A stretch of 64,000 nucleotides of DNA from an uncultured Pirellulaceae bacterium (lineage in GTDB: Bacteria; Planctomycetota; Planctomycetia; Pirellulales; Pirellulaceae): the NCBI GenBank assembly GCA_905480545.1, contig CAJQQR010000052.1, forward strand, positions 32,057 to 96,056. The letters are read 5' to 3'. Below, one piece after another: positions 1 through 8,234 of this stretch. The notes under the pieces were generated by a model, which was not told where the DNA came from, searched no databases, and worked only from the letters and a program-made list of their open reading frames with translations. A program made the position numbers and the translations under genes. The first letter of the stretch is position 1; every line of letters starts with the position of its first letter.

Positions 1-984
1 TACGCGTTACCCAAAGAACGAGTCGTGTTGGAAGTTCTTGAAAACACACCGCCGACACCTGAAGTCCTCGACGAGTTAAAAGAGCTTTCGGATGAAGGAT
101 ATACCATTGCGTTGGACGATGTCGTTTACTCCGAGAGCCTTGATTCGCTCATTGAAATTGCTGACATCATCAAGGTCGAATTGCCGGCAATCGCTGACGG
201 CGACCTACCGGATCAAGTCAAAAAACTGAGAGCGTTTGGTGGTCAAAAAAAGCTCTTGGCTGAAAAAGTTGAAACACATGAAATGTTTCAACGCTGTCTG
301 GACTTGGGCTTTGACCTATTTCAAGGATATTACTTTTGCAAACCCGAAACGGTCAAATCGCAGAAACTCGCCGAAAACAAAATGGCAAGCTTGCGGTTAC
401 TGAAGGCACTTCAAAATCCAGACGTTGATATCGACGAACTATCTATCTTGCTCCAAACCGACCCGATTCTTTGCGTCAAACTCTTGAAGTTTGTTAACTC
501 GTCAAAGTTTCATTTAAAACGTAACATCGACTCTATCAGATCGGCCACCACAATCGTTGGGCTAAAAAAGATTAAGAGCTTTGCACAAATTGCTACCATT
601 GCAAATTTAGGATGTGACAAACCAAGCCCCCTTATTTTCGAAGCACTCTTTCGTGCCAAAATGTGTGAACTTCTCGCCGTAGAATCGAAACGGGAATCGG
701 AAAAATATTTTACAACCGGCTTACTATCTCTTGTGGACGCCATATTGGATCAGCCAATGGAAGAAGCACTTTCGCCTCTCTCTTTAGATTCCGACATCAC
801 TGACGCCATTCAGAATCATCAAGGGCCAATGTCCGATGTTATTGAATTGGTTCGCACCTACAACAACTTTGACGCTGAAGTCCCGGCTCACCCAACTCTA
901 ACCATAGAAAGCATCCAAAATGCTTACTTAATGTCGTTGGCTTGGGCAAAGGAAACAATGGACGAATTAGGCAACTGTAATTGA
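1..984 (+). CDS. EAL-HDOD domain signalling protein (YuxH-like), 5' truncated by window edge
   Basis: The frame is open from base 1, so the gene begins before the window; 327 residues are visible. The first ~110 residues are the second half of an EAL domain: EVLENT (the usual ELLEN-type strand), ALDDVVY where active enzymes have DDFG, KLLAEKVET (the usual EGVE region) and QGYYFCKP. The rest resembles an HDOD domain, with the ILCVKLLKFVNS pattern and mostly hydrophobic helices. Proteins of this EAL-HDOD type are regarded as c-di-GMP-related signalling factors that often lack phosphodiesterase activity. The degenerate DDVV motif fits a non-catalytic role here, which is inference. It ends with TGA and no terminator is obvious. 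A decayed HNH gene lies downstream on the opposite strand. Confidence 0.8.
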   Translation, partial: YALPKERVVLEVLENTPPTPEVLDELKELSDEGYTIALDDVVYSESLDSLIEIADIIKVELPAIADGDLPDQVKKLRAFGGQKKLLAEKVETHEMFQRCLDLGFDLFQGYYFCKPETVKSQKLAENKMASLRLLKALQNPDVDIDELSILLQTDPILCVKLLKFVNSSKFHLKRNIDSIRSATTIVGLKKIKSFAQIATIANLGCDKPSPLIFEALFRAKMCELLAVESKRESEKYFTTGLLSLVDAILDQPMEEALSPLSLDSDITDAIQNHQGPMSDVIELVRTYNNFDAEVPAHPTLTIESIQNAYLMSLAWAKETMDELGNCN

Positions 985-1004
985 TTGAGCCTATCCTGAA
1001 AAAT

Positions 1005-1480
1005 GCTCGCCTTCTGTCGTCACGCTGAAAAGTCGCTTTAGAAACACCCTGGTCGACGCGATAGGCATCATGCTCGTTACGGGCACAGTTTACATCGAGG
1101 CAAAATTCATCCAACGGTTTTCAGCACCACGACTTCGCGGGATCACATGATCGAAGATCAATTGATTGTGCGCCAGTTTTCGGACGCAATATTGCCAAGT
1201 ATTTTCTCTCACGCGAAAAGCTTCCCAAGACTGAACCGAAAGTTGCGTTTCAGAAACTATTCACAGTGGTAGGTAGGCGAAATACGCGGGGAACCAAATT
1301 TCTACGATTGCCTCAAATCCTACGGCTAGATACCGGGTTCACCCGGTCCAACAGGAGCATTGTCACTTGAAAGAATTGGAGTCGTAGATCAACGTCGTCA
1401 TATTCGCGACGCAAGATTTCAACGAGTATTCATGAAGTGTCCATTGGACGACCTTGGCTCTCGCAGGATGATTGTCGGGC
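1005..1480 (-). pseudogene. Decayed HNH endonuclease gene
   Basis: Read on the minus strand, fragments of the HNH endonuclease common in planctomycetes appear in successive frames. Around 1285-1260 there is NLVPRVFRLPTT. Around 1195-1100 there is ENTWQYCVRKL followed by IFDHVIPRSRGAENRW, the core Cys-x-x-[Cys] and DHxxPxSRGG region. Around 1100-1010 there is NEHDAYRVDQGVSKATF, matching the usual CNxRKgxRTPEEAGM stretch. The reading frame changes at least twice, stop codons interrupt it, and the second cysteine of the knuckle and the GG are lost (CV, GA). No intact start is visible. The order and spacing of the fragments match one gene, so this is a relic rather than a chance match. The exact ends are approximate. 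Confidence 0.6.
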
Positions 1481-1595
1481 GTGATTTTTTAATGGACGAT
1501 CCATTTTTCGCTTGATGCATAAAAAGATTTCGTATTAACATGAACCGATGTAATCATGGTGGATTGCAAGACGACCCATTCCATAAGGATTGAGA

Positions 1596-1889
1596 ATGAT
1601 TCATTACACTTGTGATCGTTGTCAGCGAAAGATTGAAACGGAATCCCTGCGTTACTCCGTAGAGATGAAGATGCAGGCGGAATTCGATCAAATTGATATA
1701 GAGTCTCAGGATGAAGATCGGCAACTGGAGCAAATGCAGGAGATTCTTGCTGGTCTGAGTGACACCGATAGCGAAGAACTGGTCGACGCCGTTTTCCATC
1801 GATTGCAATTTGATTTGTGCAATATTTGCTACCATGAATTCAAATCCAATCCGCTAGGCGTACCGAAGGTCCGATTCAGTCAAAATTAG
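1596..1889 (+). CDS. Small zinc-ribbon protein of unknown function
   Basis: 97 residues. It opens with IHYTCDRCQRKI and has a second cysteine pair LCNICYHEF near residue 75, so the two CxxC knuckles probably bind one zinc ion. The middle is acidic and helical (SQDEDRQLEQMQEILAGL). ATG at 1596 is chosen over a TTG six bases upstream because AAGGAT lies at a sensible distance and the CDRC knuckle then sits near the N-terminus. I recognise no named family, but the architecture resembles short conserved planctomycete proteins. No operon partner is adjacent. Confidence 0.7.
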   Translation: MIHYTCDRCQRKIETESLRYSVEMKMQAEFDQIDIESQDEDRQLEQMQEILAGLSDTDSEELVDAVFHRLQFDLCNICYHEFKSNPLGVPKVRFSQN

Positions 1890-2733
1890 TTTTTGACGCG
1901 TCGTAGATTACAGGTTTCAATCGCTTTTTGCTGGTGTGTCGACTTTGGCGTTCTGATTTGCTGAGATGTCGTTTCATCGCTCTAGACGGCATGGTCTTTT
2001 CACCTGATTTTGGCAAAGCGAATCTGAGTAGGCGAAACGGCCAGTGGCTGGGACAAATCGACCTTGATCTGCGGGGTTTTTTATAGATTAAGTCTAGACC
2101 ATGGCATTGACGTAGTTACAATCTATAGACCGCATAAATTCACCTCCACGTATGTCCCATTTCTAATACGACGCCGAGCGTGAACATTGAGCGGAGCAGG
2201 TTTCCGAACGAAACCATCGCCCACGGAGTGGGTAACCAATGATCAAAGCACCTATCCATTGATTCTTTTTGAAGTTGAATTTTTTTGAACATTCTTATTT
2301 TCCTGAGAAATGTTCACAGATTGAGTTTTCGAAAAAAAGTGACAATCGCGACAAGCGTTGGACTCAAAGCGAACTCAACCTCTACAAAGCTCAAATTTCG
2401 GAAGGGATCTTTTGTTGCCGGGACGCGATTATCTCGACGAGTGATTCGATTAATCGAGTGGAGGATTGAGGGCTGAAAGATAGCTGGATAACGGATTTTG
2501 GATGAAAGATTTAGGGCTGGGAAAACTTTACTGCGAGCAAGTTTTCTTTAATCAGAATCTTTTGCCAAATTACCGATCTTCCAGACCGTTGTTTCCACAG
2601 GTGTTAGAATTGTGAAGTTTTGATTTGTGCTGTGGCTGATTTAAAGAAAATCTTCCGTGATGTTTTGCGGATGGTTGAGCCAGGGCGGGGAAGCATTTAA
2701 CCGTAATTTTTATAGAAAGAGGTAGGTACTCCT
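1890..2733. other. Intergenic region upstream of rpoD, no gene supported
   Basis: An 844-base stretch in which open frames are short, overlapping and of unconvincing composition. I see no tRNA, no convincing hairpin followed by a T-tract, and no protein family similarity. The distal part presumably carries the promoter and leader of the sigma factor gene; I could not identify -35/-10 elements with confidence. Confidence 0.5.
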
Positions 2734-4263
2734 TTGTACGATACACTCTTAGACGAATTTGAAGATGACGCACGTGTAGCGGTTGATCCGGCTGGGTTCG
2801 ATGCGCCAGATGAAGACGAAGTAATTGTTGATGTCAGTGGATCTGCTGAGACCGACACCGATGATGCGATTTCCGAAATCGATGATGGCGAGTCATGGTC
2901 TGATGACCCTGTGCGTATGTACTTGACTCAAATGGGCGAGATACCTCTTCTGACACGTCACCAAGAAATCACACTCGCCAAACGAATTGAGGACACTCGC
3001 CGGCAATTTCGTACAAAGTTGCTGGAATGCAACTACGTGATCCAACAAGCCTTCAAAATCATTAAAAGAGTTCACGAAGGTGAACTGCCATTCGACCGAA
3101 CAGTTCAAGTTTCCGTGACCGACCGTTTGGAAAAAGAACAAATCCTTGGAAGACTTCCACACAATGTCGATTTGATCGAAACACTTCTTCGAAAAAATCG
3201 CCAGGATTATTATATCGCACTATCAAAGTCGCAACCAAAAAAGAAACGCCGCGAATCGTGGGTCCGGCTTTCGCGTCGGCGGCGTCGATGCGTTCGGTTG
3301 ATCGAAGAACTTGGACTGCGTACCCAGCGCATCGAAGCCATGATCAATGTGGTTGAGGATTTCAACACTCGTGTTCAAGATCTCAAAGCCAAGATTGCTG
3401 ACCACAAAAAGGCACGCAAAGCTCCACAAGAACGTGAGCCGTGGCAAAAAGAATTGCACCACATCTTGATCGCCTGTCAAGAAACGCCAAACAGCTTGAA
3501 GAATCGTGTCGAGTACATCCGCAAGGTATTCTCAAGATACCAAAAAGCAAAGCGTGCCCTGTCCGAAGGTAACCTGCGATTGGTCGTTTCGATTGCAAAG
3601 AAGTACCGAAATCGTGGGCTAAGTTTCCTGGACTTGATTCAAGAAGGTAACGCCGGATTGATGCGTGCCGTCGACAAATTCGAGTATCGTCGTGGATTCA
3701 AGTTCTGCACGTATGCAACCTGGTGGATTCGCCAAGCAATCACTCGTGCGGTTGCCGACCAAAGCCGAACGATCCGTATTCCCGTCCATATGGTCGAGAC
3801 GATGTCTCGGGTTCGAAACGTGGCTCGACAATTGCTTCAGGAGCTTGGTCGTGAACCATCGCTCGAAGAAACTGCTCGCCGTGCAGAAACCACCATCGAA
3901 GAAGCACGTCGCGTTTTGGCGATGAGTCGCTATCCAATCAGTTTGGATCGTCCCGTCGGAAATAGCGAAGACAGCCAATTTGGAGACTTGCTGCCAGATG
4001 GTGACGCGGACAACCCTGCAAATGGTGCTGCACAGGAAATGCTTCGTGGTCGAATTGACAATGTGTTGAAAACACTCAGCTATCGTGAGCGAGAAATCAT
4101 CAAATTGCGATATGGTTTAGGTGACGGTTACAGCTATACTTTGGAAGAAGTTGGCCATATTTTTAAAGTTACCCGTGAACGTATCCGTCAAATCGAAGCC
4201 AAAGCAGTTCGCAAGTTGCAACAACCAAGCCGCAGCCAGGAATTGGTTGGATTCCTCGACTAA
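2734..4263 (+). CDS. rpoD: Primary sigma factor RpoD (sigma-70 group 1)
   Basis: 509 residues; the promoter-recognition subunit of RNA polymerase. An acidic N-terminus (1-55) precedes region 1.2 ([17 protein letters not shown], ~60-76). A basic and helical non-conserved segment of about 180 residues follows. Region 2 begins near residue 279 ([17 protein letters not shown], then the melting segment [15 protein letters not shown]). Region 3 follows, and region 4.2 holds the helix-turn-helix ([19 protein letters not shown], ~470-490). The start is TTG at 2734, because AAGAGG lies about 11 bases upstream and the next in-frame methionine is inside region 1.2. The length and full domain set make this the likely housekeeping factor rather than the shorter one at 44.2 kb. 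A strong terminator follows. Confidence 0.93.
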   Translation: MYDTLLDEFEDDARVAVDPAGFDAPDEDEVIVDVSGSAETDTDDAISEIDDGESWSDDPVRMYLTQMGEIPLLTRHQEITLAKRIEDTRRQFRTKLLECNYVIQQAFKIIKRVHEGELPFDRTVQVSVTDRLEKEQILGRLPHNVDLIETLLRKNRQDYYIALSKSQPKKKRRESWVRLSRRRRRCVRLIEELGLRTQRIEAMINVVEDFNTRVQDLKAKIADHKKARKAPQEREPWQKELHHILIACQETPNSLKNRVEYIRKVFSRYQKAKRALSEGNLRLVVSIAKKYRNRGLSFLDLIQEGNAGLMRAVDKFEYRRGFKFCTYATWWIRQAITRAVADQSRTIRIPVHMVETMSRVRNVARQLLQELGREPSLEETARRAETTIEEARRVLAMSRYPISLDRPVGNSEDSQFGDLLPDGDADNPANGAAQEMLRGRIDNVLKTLSYREREIIKLRYGLGDGYSYTLEEVGHIFKVTRERIRQIEAKAVRKLQQPSRSQELVGFLD

Positions 4264-4281
4264 TCGTGCTGACGTTCGCTT

Positions 4282-4326
4282 AATCGCGAACTCGAAAATC
4301 GCGAACTCGAAAATCGCGAATTCGAA
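4282..4326. repeat. 15-bp tandem repeat, three copies
   Basis: The unit AATCGCGAACTCGAA occurs three times head to tail (4282-4296, 4297-4311, 4312-4326). The last copy has one change, C to T. It lies between the rpoD stop codon and its terminator. Confidence 0.95.
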
Positions 4327-4350
4327 ACCACAAAGATTCAAACGATCACA

Positions 4351-4386
4351 AACGCCGAGCATTCCATTTTGCTCGGCGTTTTTTCG
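4351..4386 (+). terminator. Rho-independent terminator of rpoD
   Basis: AACGCCGAGCA and its complement GCTCGGCGTT form a GC-rich stem of about ten pairs around a short AT-rich loop. A run of T follows (4379-4384). It lies about 90 bases after the rpoD stop and just before the next gene. Confidence 0.9.
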
Positions 4387-4408
4387 TTTGAACTCCGGTC
4401 AATGGCGT

Positions 4409-6301
4409 TTGCTGAAATTGCAGGCTTCGCGTCCACGACCAAACGAAACCAGCTGGAGACCGGTTACCGATTTTGTATTTACGATCGTTTTTGCGGCGAT
4501 CATCCTTTGTTTCAGTTGTCAAACTGACGCACTACAGAATCGGACTCAAGACAGAATCTCGACTTCACCGATCGCGACTTCACGGATCGCGACTTCCATT
4601 GAGCAGCTTTCCAGTGAAAATCCTCTCGTTCGCGAAAATGCCAAAGCAAATTTGAAACTGGCCGGAAGTGCTGCCTACGGGCAACTGGAGCACAACCGAA
4701 GAACCGGGTCACTGGAATCCCAACTGCTGATCGAAGAGCTATTGCAACAGATCAAATTCAGCTGGTTCGATGCAAACGATTTACCATCGGTCAAGAACTT
4801 GATGTTCAATTTTGCCGATCGCAAAACGGCAGATCGGATTGCGATTGTTGACCAATTGGCGATTTTGCCGGCGAAGCACTCATGGAATGCATTGATCAAA
4901 ATCGTACAGTTTGACCGCGAACCCAAGGTTTCCAACAGTGCCGCAAGAGCGTGTTTGCAAACCTTCTTTATTCGCGACGGATCAACGAAACAAACTGCGA
5001 TTCAATTTGCCAAGTCGCAAGAACTCATCCGATTTGACCTTCCGGCGAAGGCAATTTCAGCGATTGAAAGTGATAGCGTTCGAGCCGTCGCCTTTGTGTT
5101 TTACTTAGCAAAAAAGCTCGAACAATTGTTCGGACCGAGAGCCAACGATAACACGAAAGACGGTAACAATTCCTCCAAAGTGGACAGCGATTTAAACGAA
5201 AATCAAATGATTGCCAACCTCCTGGCCGGCTTCCCGAACCCTTTAAGGAAACCAGTTCTTCAAACTGCTTATGAACTCTGTGGCCAGTCGTCGGACGCTG
5301 CTCAGTTTATAGATCAACGATGTCTTGAGGTTATCGAGTCAGACCGTATTGAGTTATTGGAATCGACCGTCGAAGCGTTTTTCTACGCTGGAAGGCTCGA
5401 ATTAATTATCGAGCTTTTCCAGAAGAACCCAGACCTCGTCCAACGAAAGTGGATCATGCCATTCGTTTTGGCAGAGTCGCATTACCTACGTGGGGAAAAC
5501 GAATTGGGAAACAAAATAGTGTCATGGGCTGTCAGCCAGTCGTCACCGTATGACACAGAAAAGCAGCGACTGCCTGTTTTAAACGCAATCGCGCTGGAAT
5601 CAAACGGATTGATTCATAGTGCGGAACACTTGCTTGGCTCAGATGAAAAATTAAAGTCATTGCCGACTCACCTTCGTTTGGCGACCTACGAAATTCGAAT
5701 CGGAAAACTCAACTCCGCCTACGATCGCATTCAGACCATCTTGGAGTCGCCACAGGTCATTACGAAAATCAAATCGCAAAGTTTTCGACTTCTTTCCGAA
5801 ATAGCTGGGGCCAAAAACGACGTCCGCCAGGAATTAGACTGGCTAAAGAAAGCTTTGAATGCTGATCCAGCAAACGCCGCCAATGCAGTAAGATTTTATC
5901 TGGCAGCCCAAACGCTCTCCGACATCGACAAAAAGATTGCTCAGCAAAGGATTGATGTTTGCATCGGGATCCAAAGGGATCGAAACCGAAAAGCAGGAAA
6001 AATGGAACAGTCCAGCATTCCGGCGGAGAGAAATATTGGCAAAAAGACAATGCAAAAATCCTCCAATGCGTTAGCCTGGTTGCTGGCAAACACCAGTGAA
6101 GACATTGAGGAAGCCTTAAATTTTGCGAGGCGTGCGGCTGTAGAGCCGATGCAGGACAGCTCAATCTTGGACACGCTTGCATTCTGTTACTTCAAATCCG
6201 GAAATCAAAAAGCCGCAATCATTGCTCAGCGGCAAGCTGTATTCCTAAAGCCCTTCGACAAGGGTTATCGTCAGCGTCTCCGAAAGTACGAAGAAAAGTA
6301 A
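4409..6301 (+). CDS. Secreted HEAT/TPR-like repeat protein, function unknown
   Basis: About 630 residues. A hydrophobic segment (DFVFTIVFAAIILCFSC, ~20-36) looks like a signal peptide or anchor. The body is almost entirely helical: an early HEAT-like part, a central acidic region, and C-terminal TPR-like helices (SILDTLAFCYFKSGNQKAAI). The frame is open back into rpoD, but translation there would cross the rpoD terminator. A TTG at 4409 or 4418 just after it is therefore the likely start; no strong ribosome site decides between them. Residues near 50-65 (SPIATSRIATS) come from a 15-bp tandem duplication. It probably acts outside the cytoplasm as a scaffold; no enzyme motif is visible. Confidence 0.7.
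   Translation: MLKLQASRPRPNETSWRPVTDFVFTIVFAAIILCFSCQTDALQNRTQDRISTSPIATSRIATSIEQLSSENPLVRENAKANLKLAGSAAYGQLEHNRRTGSLESQLLIEELLQQIKFSWFDANDLPSVKNLMFNFADRKTADRIAIVDQLAILPAKHSWNALIKIVQFDREPKVSNSAARACLQTFFIRDGSTKQTAIQFAKSQELIRFDLPAKAISAIESDSVRAVAFVFYLAKKLEQLFGPRANDNTKDGNNSSKVDSDLNENQMIANLLAGFPNPLRKPVLQTAYELCGQSSDAAQFIDQRCLEVIESDRIELLESTVEAFFYAGRLELIIELFQKNPDLVQRKWIMPFVLAESHYLRGENELGNKIVSWAVSQSSPYDTEKQRLPVLNAIALESNGLIHSAEHLLGSDEKLKSLPTHLRLATYEIRIGKLNSAYDRIQTILESPQVITKIKSQSFRLLSEIAGAKNDVRQELDWLKKALNADPANAANAVRFYLAAQTLSDIDKKIAQQRIDVCIGIQRDRNRKAGKMEQSSIPAERNIGKKTMQKSSNALAWLLANTSEDIEEALNFARRAAVEPMQDSSILDTLAFCYFKSGNQKAAIIAQRQAVFLKPFDKGYRQRLRKYEEK
4556..4600. repeat. 15-bp tandem repeat inside coding sequence, three imperfect copies
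   Basis: Units ATCTCGACTTCACCG, ATCGCGACTTCACGG and ATCGCGACTTCCATT follow head to tail, in frame with the TPR-like gene. They add a repeating I-[AS]-T-S pentapeptide just after the signal segment. Confidence 0.85.
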
Positions 6302-6462
6302 CCCTCGCCGCGAACGGCAATTTTTCTCGTTCCCTCGCTGATCAGCCACAACTCTTGACAAACCGTTCGGCTTTTAGCGACTGAGCCTTTATCCCATGTG
6401 ATGTTCATTGTGTTAAACTCGCCTACTAACTTTGCAACCCCATGTATAACGGAAATCAAACG

Positions 6463-8157
6463 ATGTATCGAAATTTTGCATTAGCAATGGTGCTGGTCAT
6501 TTACCTCAATCAGATCGGAGCCGCCGATGACTGGGCACGCTTCCGCGGCCCTGAAGGTTCTGGAGTCGCGGTGGATTCGAATTCGTTGCCAACCGCATGG
6601 TCACCGTCTGCGAACTTAGCGTGGAAGACGCCGCTCCCTGGACCAGGAGCATCCAGTCCAATCATTGTCGGCGACAAAGCATTCGTCACCTGCTACTCCG
6701 GCTATGGGTTGATCCAAGAGAGCCCGGGCGACATCGAGCAACTTGTTCGTCATCTTGTTTGCATCGATGTAAAGTCAGGAAAGAAACTCTGGCAAAAAGA
6801 TGTGAAAGCATCTTTACCCGAGGATCCCTACTCCGGCATCGGCGTAACGGCTCACGGATACGCTTCTCACACGCCTGTTTCCGACGGAAAAAACGTTTTC
6901 GCGTTTTTTGGCAAAAGCGGAGTTCACGCTTTTGATATGGATGGCAAAGCACTCTGGAACGCAGAAGTAGGCAAAGAATCTGACCCCGCTAAATGGGGTT
7001 CATCCTCCAGTCCAATCGTTTACAAAAACATCCTAATCGTGACCGCTTCGGCCGAAAGCCAATCCATTTTCGGTTTCGATAAAGATTCCGGCAAAGAACT
7101 TTGGCGTCAGGAAGCCAAAGGCCTTGATGGCATGTGGGGCACACCGACGTTGGTTAAAGTCGACGACAACCGGACCGACCTTGTCATGTGCGTTGCCAAA
7201 GAACTTTGGGGGCTTGATCCCATCAACGGAAAACTTCGATGGTTCGCTGACGCGACCGGTTCTCAGCAAGCCTACTCCAGCGTTGTGCTGGATGGCAAAC
7301 GGGTCTACGCATTCACCGGACGGGGTGGTGGCAGCATTGCACTCGATGCCGGTGGTAGCGGTGACATCAGCAAATCGAACACGGTTTGGACCGGACGCGA
7401 CAACGCGAGCTTCTCATCGCCTATCCGTCACAAAAACAAGCTATACGTCGTCGCAAGCAGCATTCTAACGGTAGTCGACGCAAAAAGTGGAGAAAGACTT
7501 CAGCAACTTCGCCTTAAAGGCGGTCGAAAAACGGGAGGTCGTTTTGGCTCGCTCGACTATCCATCTCCTGTCGTGGTGGGTGACCGAATGTTTTATCTCA
7601 ATGGCAGCGGACAGATGTTCGTCTTCTCACTTGGTGAAAAGCTGAAGCAAATTGCCTTAAATACCGTTACGACTGAAAAGGAAATTTTTTGGGGAACACC
7701 TGCGGTCAGTAACAATCAAATGATCCTTCGCAGTGCCAAATACCTTTACTGTGTTGCTGACAAGGGTGACAAAGTAGAACCAAACGCGACTTTACTCGCA
7801 AAAGGTGGCGATGAACCCGCTCGACCGACACCACGTGCAGGCGGCGGCCGACCAGGTGGAGGACGTCAGTTTGATCCAATGAGCATGTTTAATGGAATGG
7901 ACACAAACAAAGACGGAAAGGTTACGGAAAAAGAACTGGAAGGTAACCGAATGGCAGATCGGTTGAAGACATTGGATAAAAATGCTGATGGAGCGATTTC
8001 GAAAGACGAGTTCAGCTCGGGCATTTCAACCCTGTTCAGCCGCGGTGGTGGTGGAAATCGTGGTGGTGGTGGAAATCGTGGTGGTGGAAACTATGGAGGC
8101 CGCGGCAATGACACTCGACCAGATCGTCCGCAACGCCCTGAATCCGTCAAGAAGTAA
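6463..8157 (+). CDS. Secreted PQQ-like beta-propeller protein with two EF hands and Gly-rich tail
   Basis: 564 residues. A signal peptide (MYRNFALAMVLVIYLNQIGA, cut before ADDW) is followed by a WARFRGPEGSG opening and repeated propeller blades of the PQQ/BamB-like type (SGKKLWQKDV, SGKELWRQE, NGKLRWFAD). Two canonical EF-hand loops follow (DTNKDGKVTEKE and DKNADGAISKDE, ~490-525), then a glycine/arginine-rich tail. ATG at 6463 is preferred to 6442 because GGAAA precedes it and the signal peptide is then compact. No PQQ-dependent catalytic set is evident, so an extracytoplasmic binding or scaffold role with calcium-stabilised EF hands is likely. A strong terminator follows. Many planctomycetes encode several such proteins. 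Confidence 0.88.
   Translation: MYRNFALAMVLVIYLNQIGAADDWARFRGPEGSGVAVDSNSLPTAWSPSANLAWKTPLPGPGASSPIIVGDKAFVTCYSGYGLIQESPGDIEQLVRHLVCIDVKSGKKLWQKDVKASLPEDPYSGIGVTAHGYASHTPVSDGKNVFAFFGKSGVHAFDMDGKALWNAEVGKESDPAKWGSSSSPIVYKNILIVTASAESQSIFGFDKDSGKELWRQEAKGLDGMWGTPTLVKVDDNRTDLVMCVAKELWGLDPINGKLRWFADATGSQQAYSSVVLDGKRVYAFTGRGGGSIALDAGGSGDISKSNTVWTGRDNASFSSPIRHKNKLYVVASSILTVVDAKSGERLQQLRLKGGRKTGGRFGSLDYPSPVVVGDRMFYLNGSGQMFVFSLGEKLKQIALNTVTTEKEIFWGTPAVSNNQMILRSAKYLYCVADKGDKVEPNATLLAKGGDEPARPTPRAGGGRPGGGRQFDPMSMFNGMDTNKDGKVTEKELEGNRMADRLKTLDKNADGAISKDEFSSGISTLFSRGGGGNRGGGGNRGGGNYGGRGNDTRPDRPQRPESVKK
8044..8079. repeat. 18-bp tandem repeat encoding GGGGNR
   Basis: The unit GGTGGTGGTGGAAATCGT occurs twice exactly (8044-8061, 8062-8079), then partially. 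It is in frame and builds the Gly-rich tail of the propeller protein. Confidence 0.9.
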
Positions 8158-8171
8158 ATCCGTTTTCAGTC

Positions 8172-8211
8172 GGCAATCGGCGTGCAAACGCCGATTGCCC
8201 TTGTTTTATTT
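8172..8211 (+). terminator. Strong Rho-independent terminator
   Basis: GGCAATCGGCGT (8172-8183) pairs perfectly with ACGCCGATTGCC (8188-8199) over a four-base loop. The T-rich stretch CTTGTTTTATTT follows. It ends the propeller gene and sits between convergent genes; the minus-strand flank is less T-rich on its side. Confidence 0.92.
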
Positions 8212-8234
8212 CTTGGGAATCACCTTCGGTACAG

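Noticed and set aside
2269..2476. Two overlapping small open frames upstream of rpoD
   Set aside because: Both lack ribosome sites and family-like composition; one is simply the shifted frame of the other.
4121..4408. Upstream extension of the TPR-like gene into rpoD
   Set aside because: It would read through the rpoD 3' end and its terminator, and the residues are not conserved-looking; a start after the terminator is more likely.
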